A stretch of 64,000 nt of DNA from the NCBI GenBank assembly GCA_015501055.1, contig JADNYV010000126.1:43396-107395 (forward strand), written 5' to 3'. Source of the DNA: Mucidula mucida (Eukaryota > Basidiomycota > Agaricomycetes > Agaricales > Physalacriaceae). Shown here piece by piece: positions 20,810-32,563 of this stretch. Position 1 is the first letter of the stretch; every line of letters begins with the position of its first letter. The translations under genes were made by a program, and so were the position numbers. Below the pieces are notes generated by a model. That model did not search any database. It was not told the origin of the DNA and saw only the letters and a program-made list of their open reading frames with translations.

Positions 20810-23073
20810 ATGAGGAAATATGGGCGCCAACACGCTCAAGCCACGAAACGCAAGGCTGGATACGACACAGAAAGCGATGAAGACTCCAGAAAACGTTCAA
20901 AGCCGGCGCCGGCGCCTCCGCCATCTCCAACCAAAATACCACGCGACCTTTCGCAGATATTCGGCGAGCTCACAACACCCGCTTCGCCCTCAGCGTCGCC
21001 AGGAAAGGTGGCCAAGCGCATGCTCGGACGATCAAAGACAGAGTCGTCCATCGAGAGTGGTGACAGTCCGTCCTCTAGCTTCTCCAGTCGCACGCCCTCC
21101 TTGCCGATCATCCTGTCACCGTCGGCCTCTGCGTCTAGTCCTCCGCCGGCACCGTTGCCAGCATTGAGCTTCTCGCCGCCATCCTTGCCAAAGCGTAGCT
21201 CCTCGTCCAAGCGCACATATGCCGGCAAATCCCGTTCTTTCCTCGTCGCGCTGCCAGTCGAGGGCACAACCGAGGACCCTACGCTTACTCGAGAATCTTA
21301 TTCCGTCCTTCGGGAGCGGTGGGGTATCGACATCTCAGAGGATGACCCGTTCTCGTCTGTGGCGTCAGGAATCAACTCAAATGTGTCCACACCATCTACT
21401 TCTCCAAAGAAAGGCAAACCTCGGAGACCAGAGATAAATCCGTTGAAGAGCCAGTCCGAGCTGAAGCACAAGGGGGAGACTCAACGCTTCTTGGATGAAG
21501 TGGGATATCTCTTGGAAGGAATGGATAAGGATGCCGGTGCTGGTCTGCGTCGAACAAGGTACGCGTCTCCTTTTTGTCTGCTCCTTTCTGACTGTCGTTC
21601 AGTGCCCTGGATATTGCCAACCATCTTGGTGATATCGAATTTTCCCGTAAAGCCAAAGCTGCAGACTTTATTGGCCAGACATGGGACGCCTTCATGGAAA
21701 CCGATGTTGGCACCGGAGCGGACAAGCTCTACGATCTCATATTCACCTTCTTTGCTGCGGTTATATCTCGCGACGCTACCTCACTTGCTGATGTTGCTCG
21801 GCGATCTAATGTGCCTTCTACTAGTGGCTCTAGTGTTTCTCAATTCTCTGCAACACTGTTCAGTCTCTTGAACGGAAACAATGATCCTCTGGCTATTTTT
21901 GATAGCGAAAAACTGCCCGACGGACCGTTGCGCAACATAGGTATCAAGAAGAATGATTTATCTTTGGTACGATAGCTTCTCCGCTGTCTTCTTTCCTGAC
22001 ATATTCTGCAGTTGAAATCCATCCATTCCAGTATTCGGAAAATGTTACTCTTTCCGCGTCATACACCCTTATCCACACCTCTTATGGTGACTTATACTCT
22101 CTGCGCGCTCCCACCTACATTTCTATCCACTGCCCATGTCCCAACACTATTGGACTCTCTCCGTAGTCACCTCCATTCGCAGAAAGCTATCGACACCACC
22201 CGCAACCTCCTTCGACTGCTAGACAGTTATCTCTTAGGTCAATGGAGTGACGACCAGTCCCGTGGGCTCCTTGAGGATGCCCGAGATGAGTGGCTCCTGC
22301 CTGGCCTTGTTTCGTTCGCGGTAAAGAATGAGGCGGCACTACAGGGCGACGACTGTATGGATATGATCTTACGTGTCCTCGTCAGCCTGACGCACGGTGA
22401 CGAACAGTGGTGTCGGCAAGTTCTGAAGCATGAATCTGGCCCGCTGTTTGTTATGCGTACAATTGCAAGGGCAGATTCCCTTCGCCACGAGAAGGCGAAA
22501 GTGAAAAGAGAGCAAGATTGTCACGCTAATGAGGAGGACGCGCAACTTCTCGACCGACTGTGTCTGGCATTGGGATTGTTCACGAATTTGGTGCAATCGG
22601 TGCATGAGGCGAAGGACGTACTACGGGACCTTCTCCTCGATCCGTCATGCACGGCCTGTTTGACGCGGTGTACATGTTCGCAGCCTACTAGTGCACTGAA
22701 TGTTCTAGTGCAAGTGTATCTACACCAGCTTCTGCCCGTCGACCCCCAAGTGAAAACCGAGCTTGATCCGGAGCCTTTCTCCGCTTCCGCTGACGCATCG
22801 TTCCTGCTTGGGCACCTTTCCGTTCTGTTTGGGCTGCTCATGAAAGGGAGCGAAGACAACCAAATCATTATTCTAGATCGACTGGGTGGGCAACGACGGG
22901 AGAGGATCGATGGTATGGTGGAGAATGCCGCGGAATTGGCGGCATTTTATGCAGTCATTAGTGGGAGAGACCAGGCAGAAGGTGCGGACAATAGAATCGA
23001 GAGAGAAGGTAGTGAGGGCGAGGATGTAGCCAAGGATGTTATAAGGTTCCTCAAAGAGCTAAAGAACAGTTAA
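20810..23073 (+). CDS. WAPL-domain cohesin release factor
   Basis: Three exons (20810-21558, 21603-21966, 22012-23073) give 724 residues. The first ~210 are basic, Ser/Pro-rich and disordered, with a likely nuclear signal (SRKRSKP). A conserved block YSVLRERWGIDISEDDPF precedes the WAPL domain, which begins around KGETQRFLDEVGYLLEGMD and continues ALDIANHLGDIEFSRKAKAADFIGQTWDAF, then helical repeats (LRLLDSYLLGQW, DDCMDMILRVLVSLTHGD, LALGLFTNLVQS, LLGHLSVLFGLLM) to an acidic tail. WAPL opens the cohesin ring with Pds5 and limits sister-chromatid cohesion. The fungal domain is often weakly conserved, but both N and C hallmarks are present. Confidence 0.85.
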
Positions 23074-24493
23074 CATTATTGATAACCTAACCTTCACTTG
23101 CGACGACACTAGACAGCTATTCTACATTCTAGACACAAGAAACGATCTAACGACCATTATGATACTGCTATCTACGCGATGCGCCACTAACCATATATTC
23201 CATGTTGCACTCTACTGATCACTGTTGAAATTCAATAGCCGGCTTCTAACCTTCCGAGTCTGTGGCACTGCTCTTAGATGAGTATGTCAGAATCTGCGAC
23301 TCCCATTTCACGGGTACGGCTCATGACATAATTTCACGGACTGACGTACCTTGCAGACTTCTCTGGAGAGGTGGCGGTGGCGGTGGCGCAAGAGACTGAG
23401 CCTAACCTCACTTCAGCTGCCGCTATGTCCACAAGGCCCGTCAAATCAGTTACCGCGGGGCAAAATTTTCAAGACAGAGCATTTGGCAGTCTGACACGGA
23501 CCAAGGAGGTTGGTAGCACATGTATGGGGACGCACATTTTGAGTTCTGACTCGCGCTCGACGAGGTCGGAGGCTGTGTGTTGTGGCGCTACGATGGGAAG
23601 CTGGGCAGATCGAATTTCGAGTACAACGCAACGTAGAGGAAGAGCAAATCCAAGCTGCGCAAATCTTTAGACCAACAGAACGAAACTAAATAACCAACAT
23701 TGACTAGCAGATCAGAGAATTTAGCGTTACAGGTTCAAAGCATGCCATAAACGAGGTGTAGTGAAAGAGGAATAAGAGAAGCCGGTAGAGTCGACATTCG
23801 GCTGGCCATGGCGTATAAATAAGGCAGTATCGGTGTTCAAGACGTTTATCATGATCCTAGTAAGCTGTTCCCTGAGGCGCTGATACAATGGACGTCCAAG
23901 TTTATGGCGCAAGTGATTGAACGAGCTTCGGGCCACATCGGACCAGCATCGGACTGACGGGAGTGATCTGATGACAATGATACATGCATCATGATCCCGA
24001 CTTCGTACGCCGACCAGACTGCAAGTAGCGTCGCACGGCCATGAGAAAGTTGCACTATCAGAAAATAGCGGCGGGACGCAGAGTCGACGCGACTTCCAGT
24101 GAGTAAGGTTTTCCTAGTCTCCCGTAGTCAGCCGCAACGAGTTCCGTTTGTAAGGTTTTCCCTGATTGTCGTCCAGCACTCCAGGCAATGCGCAGGGTCA
24201 GAATAATAGGAAAGGGTTGGCGGAACAAATCTCAGAAAGGCAAAGAGCAGCACCGGAAGGACCGTCGGACTGCTACCCGCAGGCAGAGAACTGCAGAGAG
24301 TCAAGGCCGTGAGCTCCACCTCGGAGGCTGAGCGCTGGAGAGATTGAACGGGAATTACCAGGTACAGCTCCAATGAATGAATCCAAATCTGCTCGTGGTG
24401 ATGCCACGCCCGGATCAGCTTGATGGACTCAATCAACATCATCGTGGTCCTGCCGGGCTTTCTTCCACCACGGCTTTGGTCCCTTCCACCTCG
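23074..24493. other. Intergenic, nothing recognised
   Basis: About 1.4 kb between WAPL and the glutaminase. Short frames occur on both strands (for example 23371-23670 and 23727-23936) but lack motifs, introns with good signals or family resemblance. The last part should hold the glutaminase promoter. Confidence 0.5.
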
Positions 24494-27400
24494 ATGCTCG
24501 TCGCTGTGCTGACAGTCGCGTGTCTTACGCTCTTTTCATCCTCGGCTCTTGCTCAACTATGGCCTGCTACCATTCCTCTGGCTGTGAGAACCCCATACTT
24601 CAACAGCTACCTTCGAACCGAGACTGGACGGAACCATGCGAACGACTGGCCTCAGTTTTGGAACTTGGGACACGTACTTTTTTCTCTGCTCGAAATGGGA
24701 ATATGTTGAACTTCCTTCAGGTAGTAGCCTGGGATGCATGGATTATGGTCGATGGTGTCAATCTGCAGCTTTTCGGCGGCGGTGGAAGCAACACGACCAA
24801 TACCAATTTAACGAATGTTGAAATCACTCCTACCAGAAGTATCTTGACTATTCAAGCTGGTGTTATGGATGTCACTGTTACTTTTCTCAGCCCAATAGAG
24901 GTACGTCCTCTTCCAATGTTAATGTTAATGATTTTAATCAATGACAAAAGCCTGAGGACCTTATTCTCCAGTCCCTCCCTTTCACATACCTCTACATTGA
25001 CGCAAAGAGCCGGGACGGCTCGCAACACTCAATCCAATTCTATTCGGACGTTACAGGAGGTAGCTATCGAATCTTTACATCTGAAGCCTGTGTTCGAACA
25101 CTTCCTTAGAATGGCTTTCGAACGACTTGGATAGTCAATGCGAATGGGCTACAATCAAGTCGTCGTCTCTTCTCATACACCGCGCCGCGCTCTCGAAACC
25201 TTCATCGATGAAGGAAGTTAGCGACATTGCCGAGGATACTACCCTCTATTATGCTTTCCCTAACGTACACTTGCTACAACCTTCCGCACCGTTGGTTACT
25301 GACACACCGGCGTAGGGCAAGGGAGCAACATATCGCACGGGCGACGCGGCTGTATCTCGCCCTCAATGGGCGAAGAACAAGGCGTTGGAAAATAGTGAGG
25401 ATACGAATTCCCGGGCCATTGGCAAGTATGTATCAGGGTTGCTGGCTTCTTGGCGGTTCTCTCATAGCCTTTACAGGGCATTTCCTACTTTTTCATTTGC
25501 ACTCGACCTTGGCACTATCAGTAGTACCTCAGAGTCCGTAATGTGGGCGCTTGGCCTTACACGGGATCCCAGCATCAAGTACACGACTCAGGATCGTCAT
25601 GCCTACTACTGGACCAAATACAGCAACGTCGGTGATGCTGTTACCGCGTTCGTCTCAGACTTCGACAATGCACGGGATCGGGCTGTTGCCCTCGACAACA
25701 AGCTCATGTCTGCAGCAAAGGAGATTTCGGATGAATATGCTACTGTGATGTCGGTAGCTGCTCGACAGGCAATGGCGGGGGTCGAGATCACGGTGAGCAA
25801 GGATTCGGACGGGAACTGGAACCAGTCGGATATCATGAGTTTCATGAAAGATCTGGGTGTGTCTCAGTCAGTCTTCGCGCGCCGTTCTATTTAACCTATA
25901 CTCACAACGGGATTCAGACGCGTCAATCCAGTAGACGTAATGTACGCGTCTTTTCCGGCGTTCTTGACCATCAACGCGACCTGGGCTGGTTACCTGTTAG
26001 AACCCCTTCTTCGCTTGCAGAGGGACAAGATTACCGGGGCGAACTACGCGATGCCTGATATGGGTATGTGCCTTTCATGCTGATACATCGAAGCTTGGGT
26101 GTTCACGGTTATGCCAATAGGCGAGTCATTCCCCACGGCCACGGCACATCTCTCCCCTCCAGTTGATAGATCAGTCGAGAGTACGTTCGACCGTCTTCCT
26201 GAGGATGTCTTGACAAATATTTTTGTAGATAGTGGTGACATGCTCTTTATGGTATGGGCGCATGCCACGATCTCAGGAGACGCGTCTTTGATCAAGTCCT
26301 ATGTATGCATAATTCTCGTCGATTTCTTGCAGCTCAGACTTACGCCGTTTGCAGTACTCTTTGCTCAAAACGTGGGCAGACTATCTGATATCCACAAAAG
26401 CTACGCCCTCCGGATTGTAAGTCCGGCCCATATCTGATAGAAAGTGCTGACCCATGCTTACAGCACGGACGCTGATGACATCGACAATGCCAACCTTGGA
26501 CTGAAGGGCATCATTGGTATCAAGTGCATGGCCCAGATCGCAGACGCTCTCGGTAAGAGCAATGATAGTGCTTCGTATTCAGTGAGTGAGCTTCACTGCG
26601 GCCATCAATGGTGTCTTAAATCAATCTATTATCAAGGGCAATGCCACATCCTATATCAATGAATGGATTAGTAGCGCAGTTGTTGATGGACATATCGTTT
26701 CTGGTTACGGAGATTCCTCGTCCTGGGGCCTAATCTACAACCTCTACGCCGATCGTATACTTGGAACAAATCTTATCAATGAATCGGTACTTCTTTGTTC
26801 AACGACTTGGAGCACTTCGACTAAGTTACTTCTAGCTTTACAGTGCACAGGACTCGTTTTATGATTCAAAACTGGCGTCTGACGGTTGGTGCTGCTCTCG
26901 TATTACGCTGAAAACGAGTTAATGGTTAGCCAGGTGGTGCATATGGAATCGCGTATGACAGCTCAATATCCAATGACGCCAAGTCTAGTATGTGTTCGTA
27001 GGCGTACTTTATTTGTCACATTCTGATTCTGCCATTAGCTTGGACGATGTTTGTGGCTGGTGCTACCTCAGATGCGTCACTTCGAGATGATCTCATCTCA
27101 GGTGTATTCGCGAAGATGTTGTCGAATGCTACCGCAGGCGTGTTTCCGACTACATATGACATTGCTAAAGGCACCACTACCGGAGGTGTGGCGAGGTAAG
27201 TGGAATACCCCGCTTGCCCAATCCAGCGACTGACACTGAGGACATCGCACAGTCCGGCGCAAGGTGCCTTGTTTTCGCTACTGGCACTTAGGTTCGTGAG
27301 GAATATTCTGGTTGGTCACCTAGACTGTAATTGACTGTTCTGTAGCTTAGAACGTCAAACTCCATCTGGAGGGTCGGATAGTTCAAGTCGTGCTGATGGT

Positions 27401-28018
27401 CCTGGTGGTAGCTCGTCATCTAGCAGCACTGGCGCCATCGCCGGTGGAGTTGTGGGAGGACTCGCAATACTAGGTCTGGCAGCCGCGGGCGTCTTTTTCT
27501 ACAGGCGACGAATAAGGACGAGAGAGCCGGAAAAACAGCACTTCAAGAGCTTTCATGACAACAGCTTTCCCGGCTCAGATACCCAATTACTCGCGCACCC
27601 TATTGTCAGCGGCACCTCGAACTCTAGTGGAAGAGTACCTCTTGCATACGAGCCTCAATACCATGTGGAGCCTTTTGAACCTCCAGCGATACAGCCAAAC
27701 CACAAGCGCAATGCGCCTAGCGCATCTACCATGCATAATCCGTGGTCGCCGGGTGGAACTTCTGTAACTTCTCCGTCTCAAACAGGGAGCACTGTGAGCG
27801 GTGGTGATTCAGAGAGACTGAGGAACGAGGTGGAGAGTCTACGGAGGGAGATGGACCAGATACGTGAGCAGACGATGTATGCACCTCCGCCTGAATACGA
27901 CCCAGGAGATGGAGGACAGGAGCCATCATCCGGTCTCGTTGGAGGTTCACCTGCAGGAAGAGTGCGAGGCGGACGATCTCTACCGCCATTACCAAGTGAT
28001 ACAAAAACAAGGATTTGA
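24494..28018 (+). CDS. Membrane-anchored glutaminase A-like protein (GtaA family)
   Basis: About a dozen short introns interrupt the gene. A signal peptide (MLVAVLTVACLTLFSSSALA) leads to the GtaA N-terminal domain: WPATIPLAVRTPYFNSYL, WDAWIMVDGVNLQLFG, VMDVTVTFLSPIE, PFTYLYIDAKSRDGS and a VTGEWLSNDLD strand. The helical catalytic part follows: FALDLGTISSTSESVMWALG, YYWTKYSNVGDAVTAF, a VENSGDMLFMVWAHA stretch, LLKTWADYLIST, NANLGLKGIIGIKCMAQI, SSWGLIYNLYADRILG and FPTTYDIAKGTTTGGVASPA. After a Ser-rich linker comes a membrane helix (AIAGGVVGGLAILGLAAAGVFFY), RRRIRTREPEK and a ~160-residue cytosolic tail with a short coiled coil. GtaA enzymes hydrolyse glutamine outside the cell; the tail is a basidiomycete feature of unknown role. 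Some junctions (near 25855 and 26800) are uncertain. Confidence 0.8.
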
Positions 28019-28293
28019 TTATCTGTTTTGTCCCGTTCTTTTCGGGGTTTGTGTTGTAAATTATGAATTCTTTCTCATAAGTATTTACCCTAATGTTCTA
28101 GTCGGTTGACCACAAATCATCACTATCTGGTCATGCGTACTGAAATTCAAACATGATTCGTAGGAGCAGCCGCAAGTGAGGAGGAACGAACATCATTAAT
28201 CAATGCCCAGAGAAAGACTTTGAACGTGAGAAACGAAGCAGCGATATAATAGCGTCCACGCTTAGAGGATCTACCCTGTCTATCTCTACCACC

Positions 28294-30249
28294 ATGTGGC
28301 CTATATTTGACTTCATTCCCCACTGGAAGGCATGGCAAGTCAAGCAAACCGTCTCTAGTGATCTTTGCCTTGATTGTTCTCGTCTAGTCGCGTCAAACAA
28401 CAGGAGCAGATAATCGCTATCAATGCACTTCCCGATGTCTTTCATCAAAGTCTTTCCTCTGCCGACGTTCATATTCTGAACTTGCCGATCTCTGAGCTCG
28501 TGTCGAGCGTGCAAAAAGGTGAAAGAGATCCTGTACGCGACTTGAATGAGTTGTCCTCTTATCAGTGCTGATACTATACCGCCGTAACTGTTTCCTTAGA
28601 GCGACATTCTTATTGCATACGGCAAGAAGTCTCTAGAAGCCCATCGCGCGACTAACTGCCTGACCGAGATCATGATCTCATCGGCTCAGACATGGGCAAA
28701 GGAATGCAATCGTAACGGCCCACTCGCAGGCGTCCCGGTGAGCTTGAAAGATGTTTGTTCTTAGCTGCATGTATGACTGCAATTCTAACCATGCATTCAG
28801 ACAATCGGCATCTCAGGTTGGGACTCAACCTGCGGCATATCTGCATGGGTCGGAAAGCCACTGACTACGGATTCTACGATTGTCAAACTTCTTCGAGACG
28901 CAGGTGCCGTCCCATTCGTTAAAACCAACATCCCCATAACCCTTCTGTCCTTCGAATCTGCATCAGACCTGTTTGGCGTGGCTAAGAATCCACATAACCC
29001 GGCATATACACCTGGAGGCTCCTCTGGCGGTGAAGCCGCACTCTTGGCTTATGGTGGTGCACGAATTGGTATTGGTTCTGATGTGGCAGGCTCCGTTAGG
29101 ATACCCGCACATTACTCGGGTGTCTATACCATCAAATGTTCGACTGGAAGGATGCCCAAGATGGGCAGCGCCACAAGCATTCTAGGGCAGGAAGGGGTAC
29201 CAGCGGTGTATTCGCCCATGGCGCGTACCTTGAAGGATCTCGAGACGTTTTGGAAAGCCATCGTAAGCATGAAGCCCTGGGAATATGAACATACAGTAAG
29301 TTCTATATCGAGACTTTTTGCTGTATTCATGAAATTATCGAGTGTTTGGAACTTCCGTGGAGGACGGTCGACCTTTCGAACAAGACCCTTCGGTTTGGTG
29401 TGATGTGGGATGACGGGGTCGTGCGACCATCACCGGCATGTGCACGGGCTCTCGAACTCGTCGTGGACTCAGTTCAACGTGCCGGACATACGGTTATCCC
29501 GATTACCCCGCCTAGTCCATATGAGGGCTTAAAGCTTGCGTTCCAGTTGATGTGCGCAGACGCGATTAAGACTGCCACTGCGCCAATCAGATTCTGGGAG
29601 AGTAACGATCCCGGGATGCGTCAAGCGCGCTTGATATTCGGGATGCCACATTGGTTAAGAAAGCTATACGTCTGGTGGATCCGGTATGTCAAGCGGGACG
29701 AGATGTACGCTGGCCTTGTCGAAGTATGTTACGAAAAATCCGTAATGGAGTACTGGCCGCTGGTAGCAAAGAGAGAGGCTTATAAGAAGCAATGGTTCGA
29801 CGACGTTTGGAAGTGGCAAGATATAGACTTCATCTTGACTGTGCCAAATAGCCTACCTGCCGTTCGACATGGGGGGATGAAGGAAGGCTGGAAGGCTTGT
29901 GGGTATACAATTTTATTCAACCTTGTGAGGCCGTCTCCATCTTATCTACTTGTTGACCTAAGCCGTGCCTTTGTAGCTGGATTTGTCCTCTGGTGTTCTG
30001 CCGGTCACGCGTGTTGATGCAGTTCTGGATAACTTGGAGATTTTCGTAGCGCGCAATGCGATCGAAAAGGGACAATACAGATTGTATGACTCTGCAGCGA
30101 TGGCTGGGCTTCCTGTGGGTGTACAGTTGGTGGGTAAGAGACTCGAGGAGGAGAAAGTGATGGAAGGTATGAAGCTCATCGAGCAACTCCTTCTGGCAGA
30201 CGGTGAGAGTTACCAAATGACCCTAAGACGCCTTGATCATTCAACTTAG
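28294..30249 (+). CDS. Amidase-signature family hydrolase
   Basis: The likely start is MWPIFDFIPHWKAW at 28294. Later exons are 28388-28532, 28600-28752, 28801-29295, 29343-29925 and 29977-30249. The Ser-cisSer-Lys triad is visible: Lys in GPLAGVPVSLKD, cis-Ser in PGGSSGGEAAL, and nucleophile Ser in GIGSDVAGSVRIP. Other landmarks are ALPDVFHQSLSSADVHIL, HRATNCLTEI, YSPMARTLKDLETFWKAI and SSGVLPVTRVD. The family hydrolyses carboxylic amides; the fungal group includes acetamidase- and fatty-acid-amide-like enzymes, and the substrate cannot be told. Total length (~560) is typical. The join between the first exon and 28388 is off by one phase, so the first exon boundary is tentative. Confidence 0.8.
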
Positions 30250-30433
30250 GATAATATACAGATATATATGCATATTCATAAGCAGGACATAAGATTGTAG
30301 AAACAAGGAAAAGCATACGAGAATACCATAAAAAAGCGTCACATCTGAGTGATATCGCCGCCCGCTACAAGGTAGGTTGACGGGAGGGACCCGGTGGCGG
30401 GGCCTGAATGTACGCACCACGGAAGTACCTGCC

Positions 30434-31880
30434 CTATACGCCGACGCCTCTTTCGACACGGCATGTGACAGCTCGCTTTCCACTTTCCTGTTTGGTAGCA
30501 CCTCTGACGGTAAGCCCATCCCTGGGTTCCGCGGGTTGATGAGGGTTCTGGTCCGTCGATGCCCACCTGATGAAATTGCCATGTGAAATGGCCTGATAAG
30601 CGACCCCCTTCATCTTGTCATGAATGGACATGAACGTGTCATGAAAGGGGGCATAAAATGAGTGCTTGAAGTGGGTGAGATCCCAGTGTGTTGGGCTTCC
30701 TCGATCGTTGGAAACTGGCTCGGTAGACTCGACCTCGTGGTAAGATCGGACAAGCAGATCAAAGGCGGCCACAGGCAAATAGCATGCTGATCCGCTTTTT
30801 TATACAGCGAGAACAGCAGCTCCTCGACTTTCCCGTAGTTCACTACAAATTGCGTTACAAACTCGCAGCGACCCGAAGGGATCCATCGAAGAGGTCGTCA
30901 CGAAATGCAAGAATTTCATGATATAGGTTGCTGGTGTCATCGGCAGAAAGACAATCTGGAAGGGTGTTGAAGATGAACCAAGCATACATCCAGAGCACAG
31001 ACTCCAGATCGTGAAGGAAGTTGAACTAAAACCACTCGTGACAAATGACAACTTGGCGAGACTGCTGGCCGCCAGTGTCATTCAATTTGAGGGCCTTGAT
31101 GGCGTCGTAAACATTGCCTGGCCTCGTGAATTGGGTTTTCATGAAGTAATGTTTGCCTGCTTGATACTCCATTGCCATATAATTAGGAGTTCCCTAAGAC
31201 AACTGAGAGGAAGATGTTGGAAGTCATCCAAAAGCTTACTGTTGTAAGGAGTGTGTCACACTGAAGTTGAGAGTCATAGCATTGTGTGCGCTCCATATCA
31301 ACTACTTTAACATGATGGCTCGGCATATACAGAAGACAATTGCCAGGATGTATATCACCATGGATGCGGCCCGCAGCGCGTAGGCAGTCTAATCCTGCAT
31401 GATGGAAGAGATGAGACGCTGGAATAAGGCCCATAGAGTACTAACCGTTCACAACTTCAGCTAATGCATGCACATAGTTGCCATAGTTGGAGATGGTGTA
31501 CAAAACTTGGGAGTCTTCCTGGCATTGCAATCTCCGCTGTGTATGCGGAAGGACAGAGATTGCTTGACCAGCATAATAGCATTTGGGTATCAAAATTGTT
31601 TGATGGCTAGACAATGAGCACAAGTCCCCTAGACCCCCAATTGTTGTGCGGAGAGAGTCTGCCTCAGTCCAAACTCCAGTTACGACTGTGGACTGATTGG
31701 CATGTCAGGGTTCCATTCCGTTACAGACCATACTCTCGTAGTGATGTGCAAGGTGTGTGTGTTATCAATAGATGATTGTTGAGCAAACACCATGATATTT
31801 GACAGTGAATCTAAGGTGGTGAAGTAAGCCCGTGTTTCATAGTAACGGTCAGGTATCGAGGTATTGAAACCGTTGAACAT
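30434..31880 (-). CDS. FunK1-type fungal protein kinase-like gene
   Basis: On the minus strand exons can be chained: a lead with TRVWSVTEWNPD, then TGVWTEADSLRTTIGG and YGNYVHALAEVVNG; a GTTAGT-CAG intron leads to LDCLRAAGRIHGDIHPGN, where HGDIHPGN is the catalytic loop, and VKVVDMERT takes the place of DFG. The next exon starts TGTPNYMAMEYQAGKHYF (activation-segment end, like GTPYFMAIE) and is followed by FNFLHDLESVLWMYAWFIF, a FunK1 hallmark. The tail contains AFDLLVRSYHEVES and HFKHSFYAPFHDTF. FunK1 kinases are expanded in multicellular basidiomycetes. Start and some junctions are unresolved; the DFG-to-DME change suggests altered or lost activity. Confidence 0.55.
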
Positions 31881-32220
31881 TGAGGGTCAGTGATACTAGC
31901 ACATGACTAATTCACGTGCCCAGAGAATATCGAAACCGGTTTTCTCTTAGTGCGCCACGGCCACCCTTCAGGTCATTGGATAGGGCTGTGGAATAAACCT
32001 ATGTTTTGGTACATCTTGGTTTTAAGCAGGTAATTTACCAGTTTTTTACTGACAAAAAACCAAGGTAGGTAATTTACCTGCACATGACTTTATCATGCGA
32101 CCCCCATACAACAAACAGCTCAGGAAAGAAATGTGGCGCAGATCACATGATTCTGTCATGTGATAGGTAAAAAACCGAAAGGGTGGTAAAACCCGTTTTT
32201 TACCACCCCAGAGGTTTTTT
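31881..32220. repeat. Cluster of nested inverted repeats (hairpins)
   Basis: Three perfect or near-perfect hairpins lie within 210 bp: CTTGGTTTT...AAAACCAAG around 32015-32065, enclosing two GGTAATTTACC palindromes; ATCACATGA-TTCTG-TCATGTGAT at 32143-32165; and GGGTGGTAAAA at 32181-32191 with its exact complement at 32198-32208. A GGTAAAAAACC palindrome-like block (32166) sits between the last two. No reading frame is present. The cluster lies just beyond the 3' end of the tRNA gene. Confidence 0.6.
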
Positions 32221-32244
32221 CCACGACCCCACCCCCGATGACGC

Positions 32245-32249
32245 AAAAA
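32245..32249 (-). terminator. RNA polymerase III T-run terminator of tRNA-Ala
   Basis: On the minus strand five consecutive T residues begin two bases after the tRNA discriminator base. This is the standard polymerase III stop signal. Confidence 0.7.
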
Positions 32250-32250
32250 G

Positions 32251-32337
32251 TGGACGTTCAGGTGATCGAAACCTGGACCTCAGGCAAGCATCTATTAAGA
32301 TTGCAAAGCATGCGCGCTACCACTGCGCTAAACGCCC
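32251..32337 (-). tRNA. tRNA-Ala (anticodon UGC) with a 15-nt intron
   Basis: Read on the minus strand, GGGCGTT (32337-32331) pairs with AACGTCC (32258-32252), with A73 at 32251. The D arm is GCGC-AGTGGTA-GCGC, the anticodon stem CATGC/GCCTG has one T-C mismatch, and the loop TTTGCAT carries UGC at 32305-32303. A 15-nt intron (32301-32287) sits one base 3' of the anticodon, the canonical place. The T arm is CAGGT-TTCGATC-ACCTG; position 53 is T instead of the usual G. A TTTTT polymerase III terminator follows at once (32249-32245). Acceptor, D and T stems are fully paired, which favours a real gene, though the T53 change and stem mismatch leave room for a tRNA-derived relic. Confidence 0.7.
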
Positions 32338-32563
32338 ATATTTGTTTGTGGCGTTGGCATCTTATTACCCTGCGATTTTTCAGGCACGGATGCGTCAAAC
32401 ATGAAACTCGAACCCTTAAGTATACATGCCAATGATGCCTTAAGTTACACCTTTGAAAACTTTCATCAGCGCTGCATCAGTAGATCATATGGTGCGGACT
32501 GCCAGGGCCAAGTGCACATCTTTCGGAGCTTCTGCCTCCATGTTATTGCTCTGACGCTCCCAA

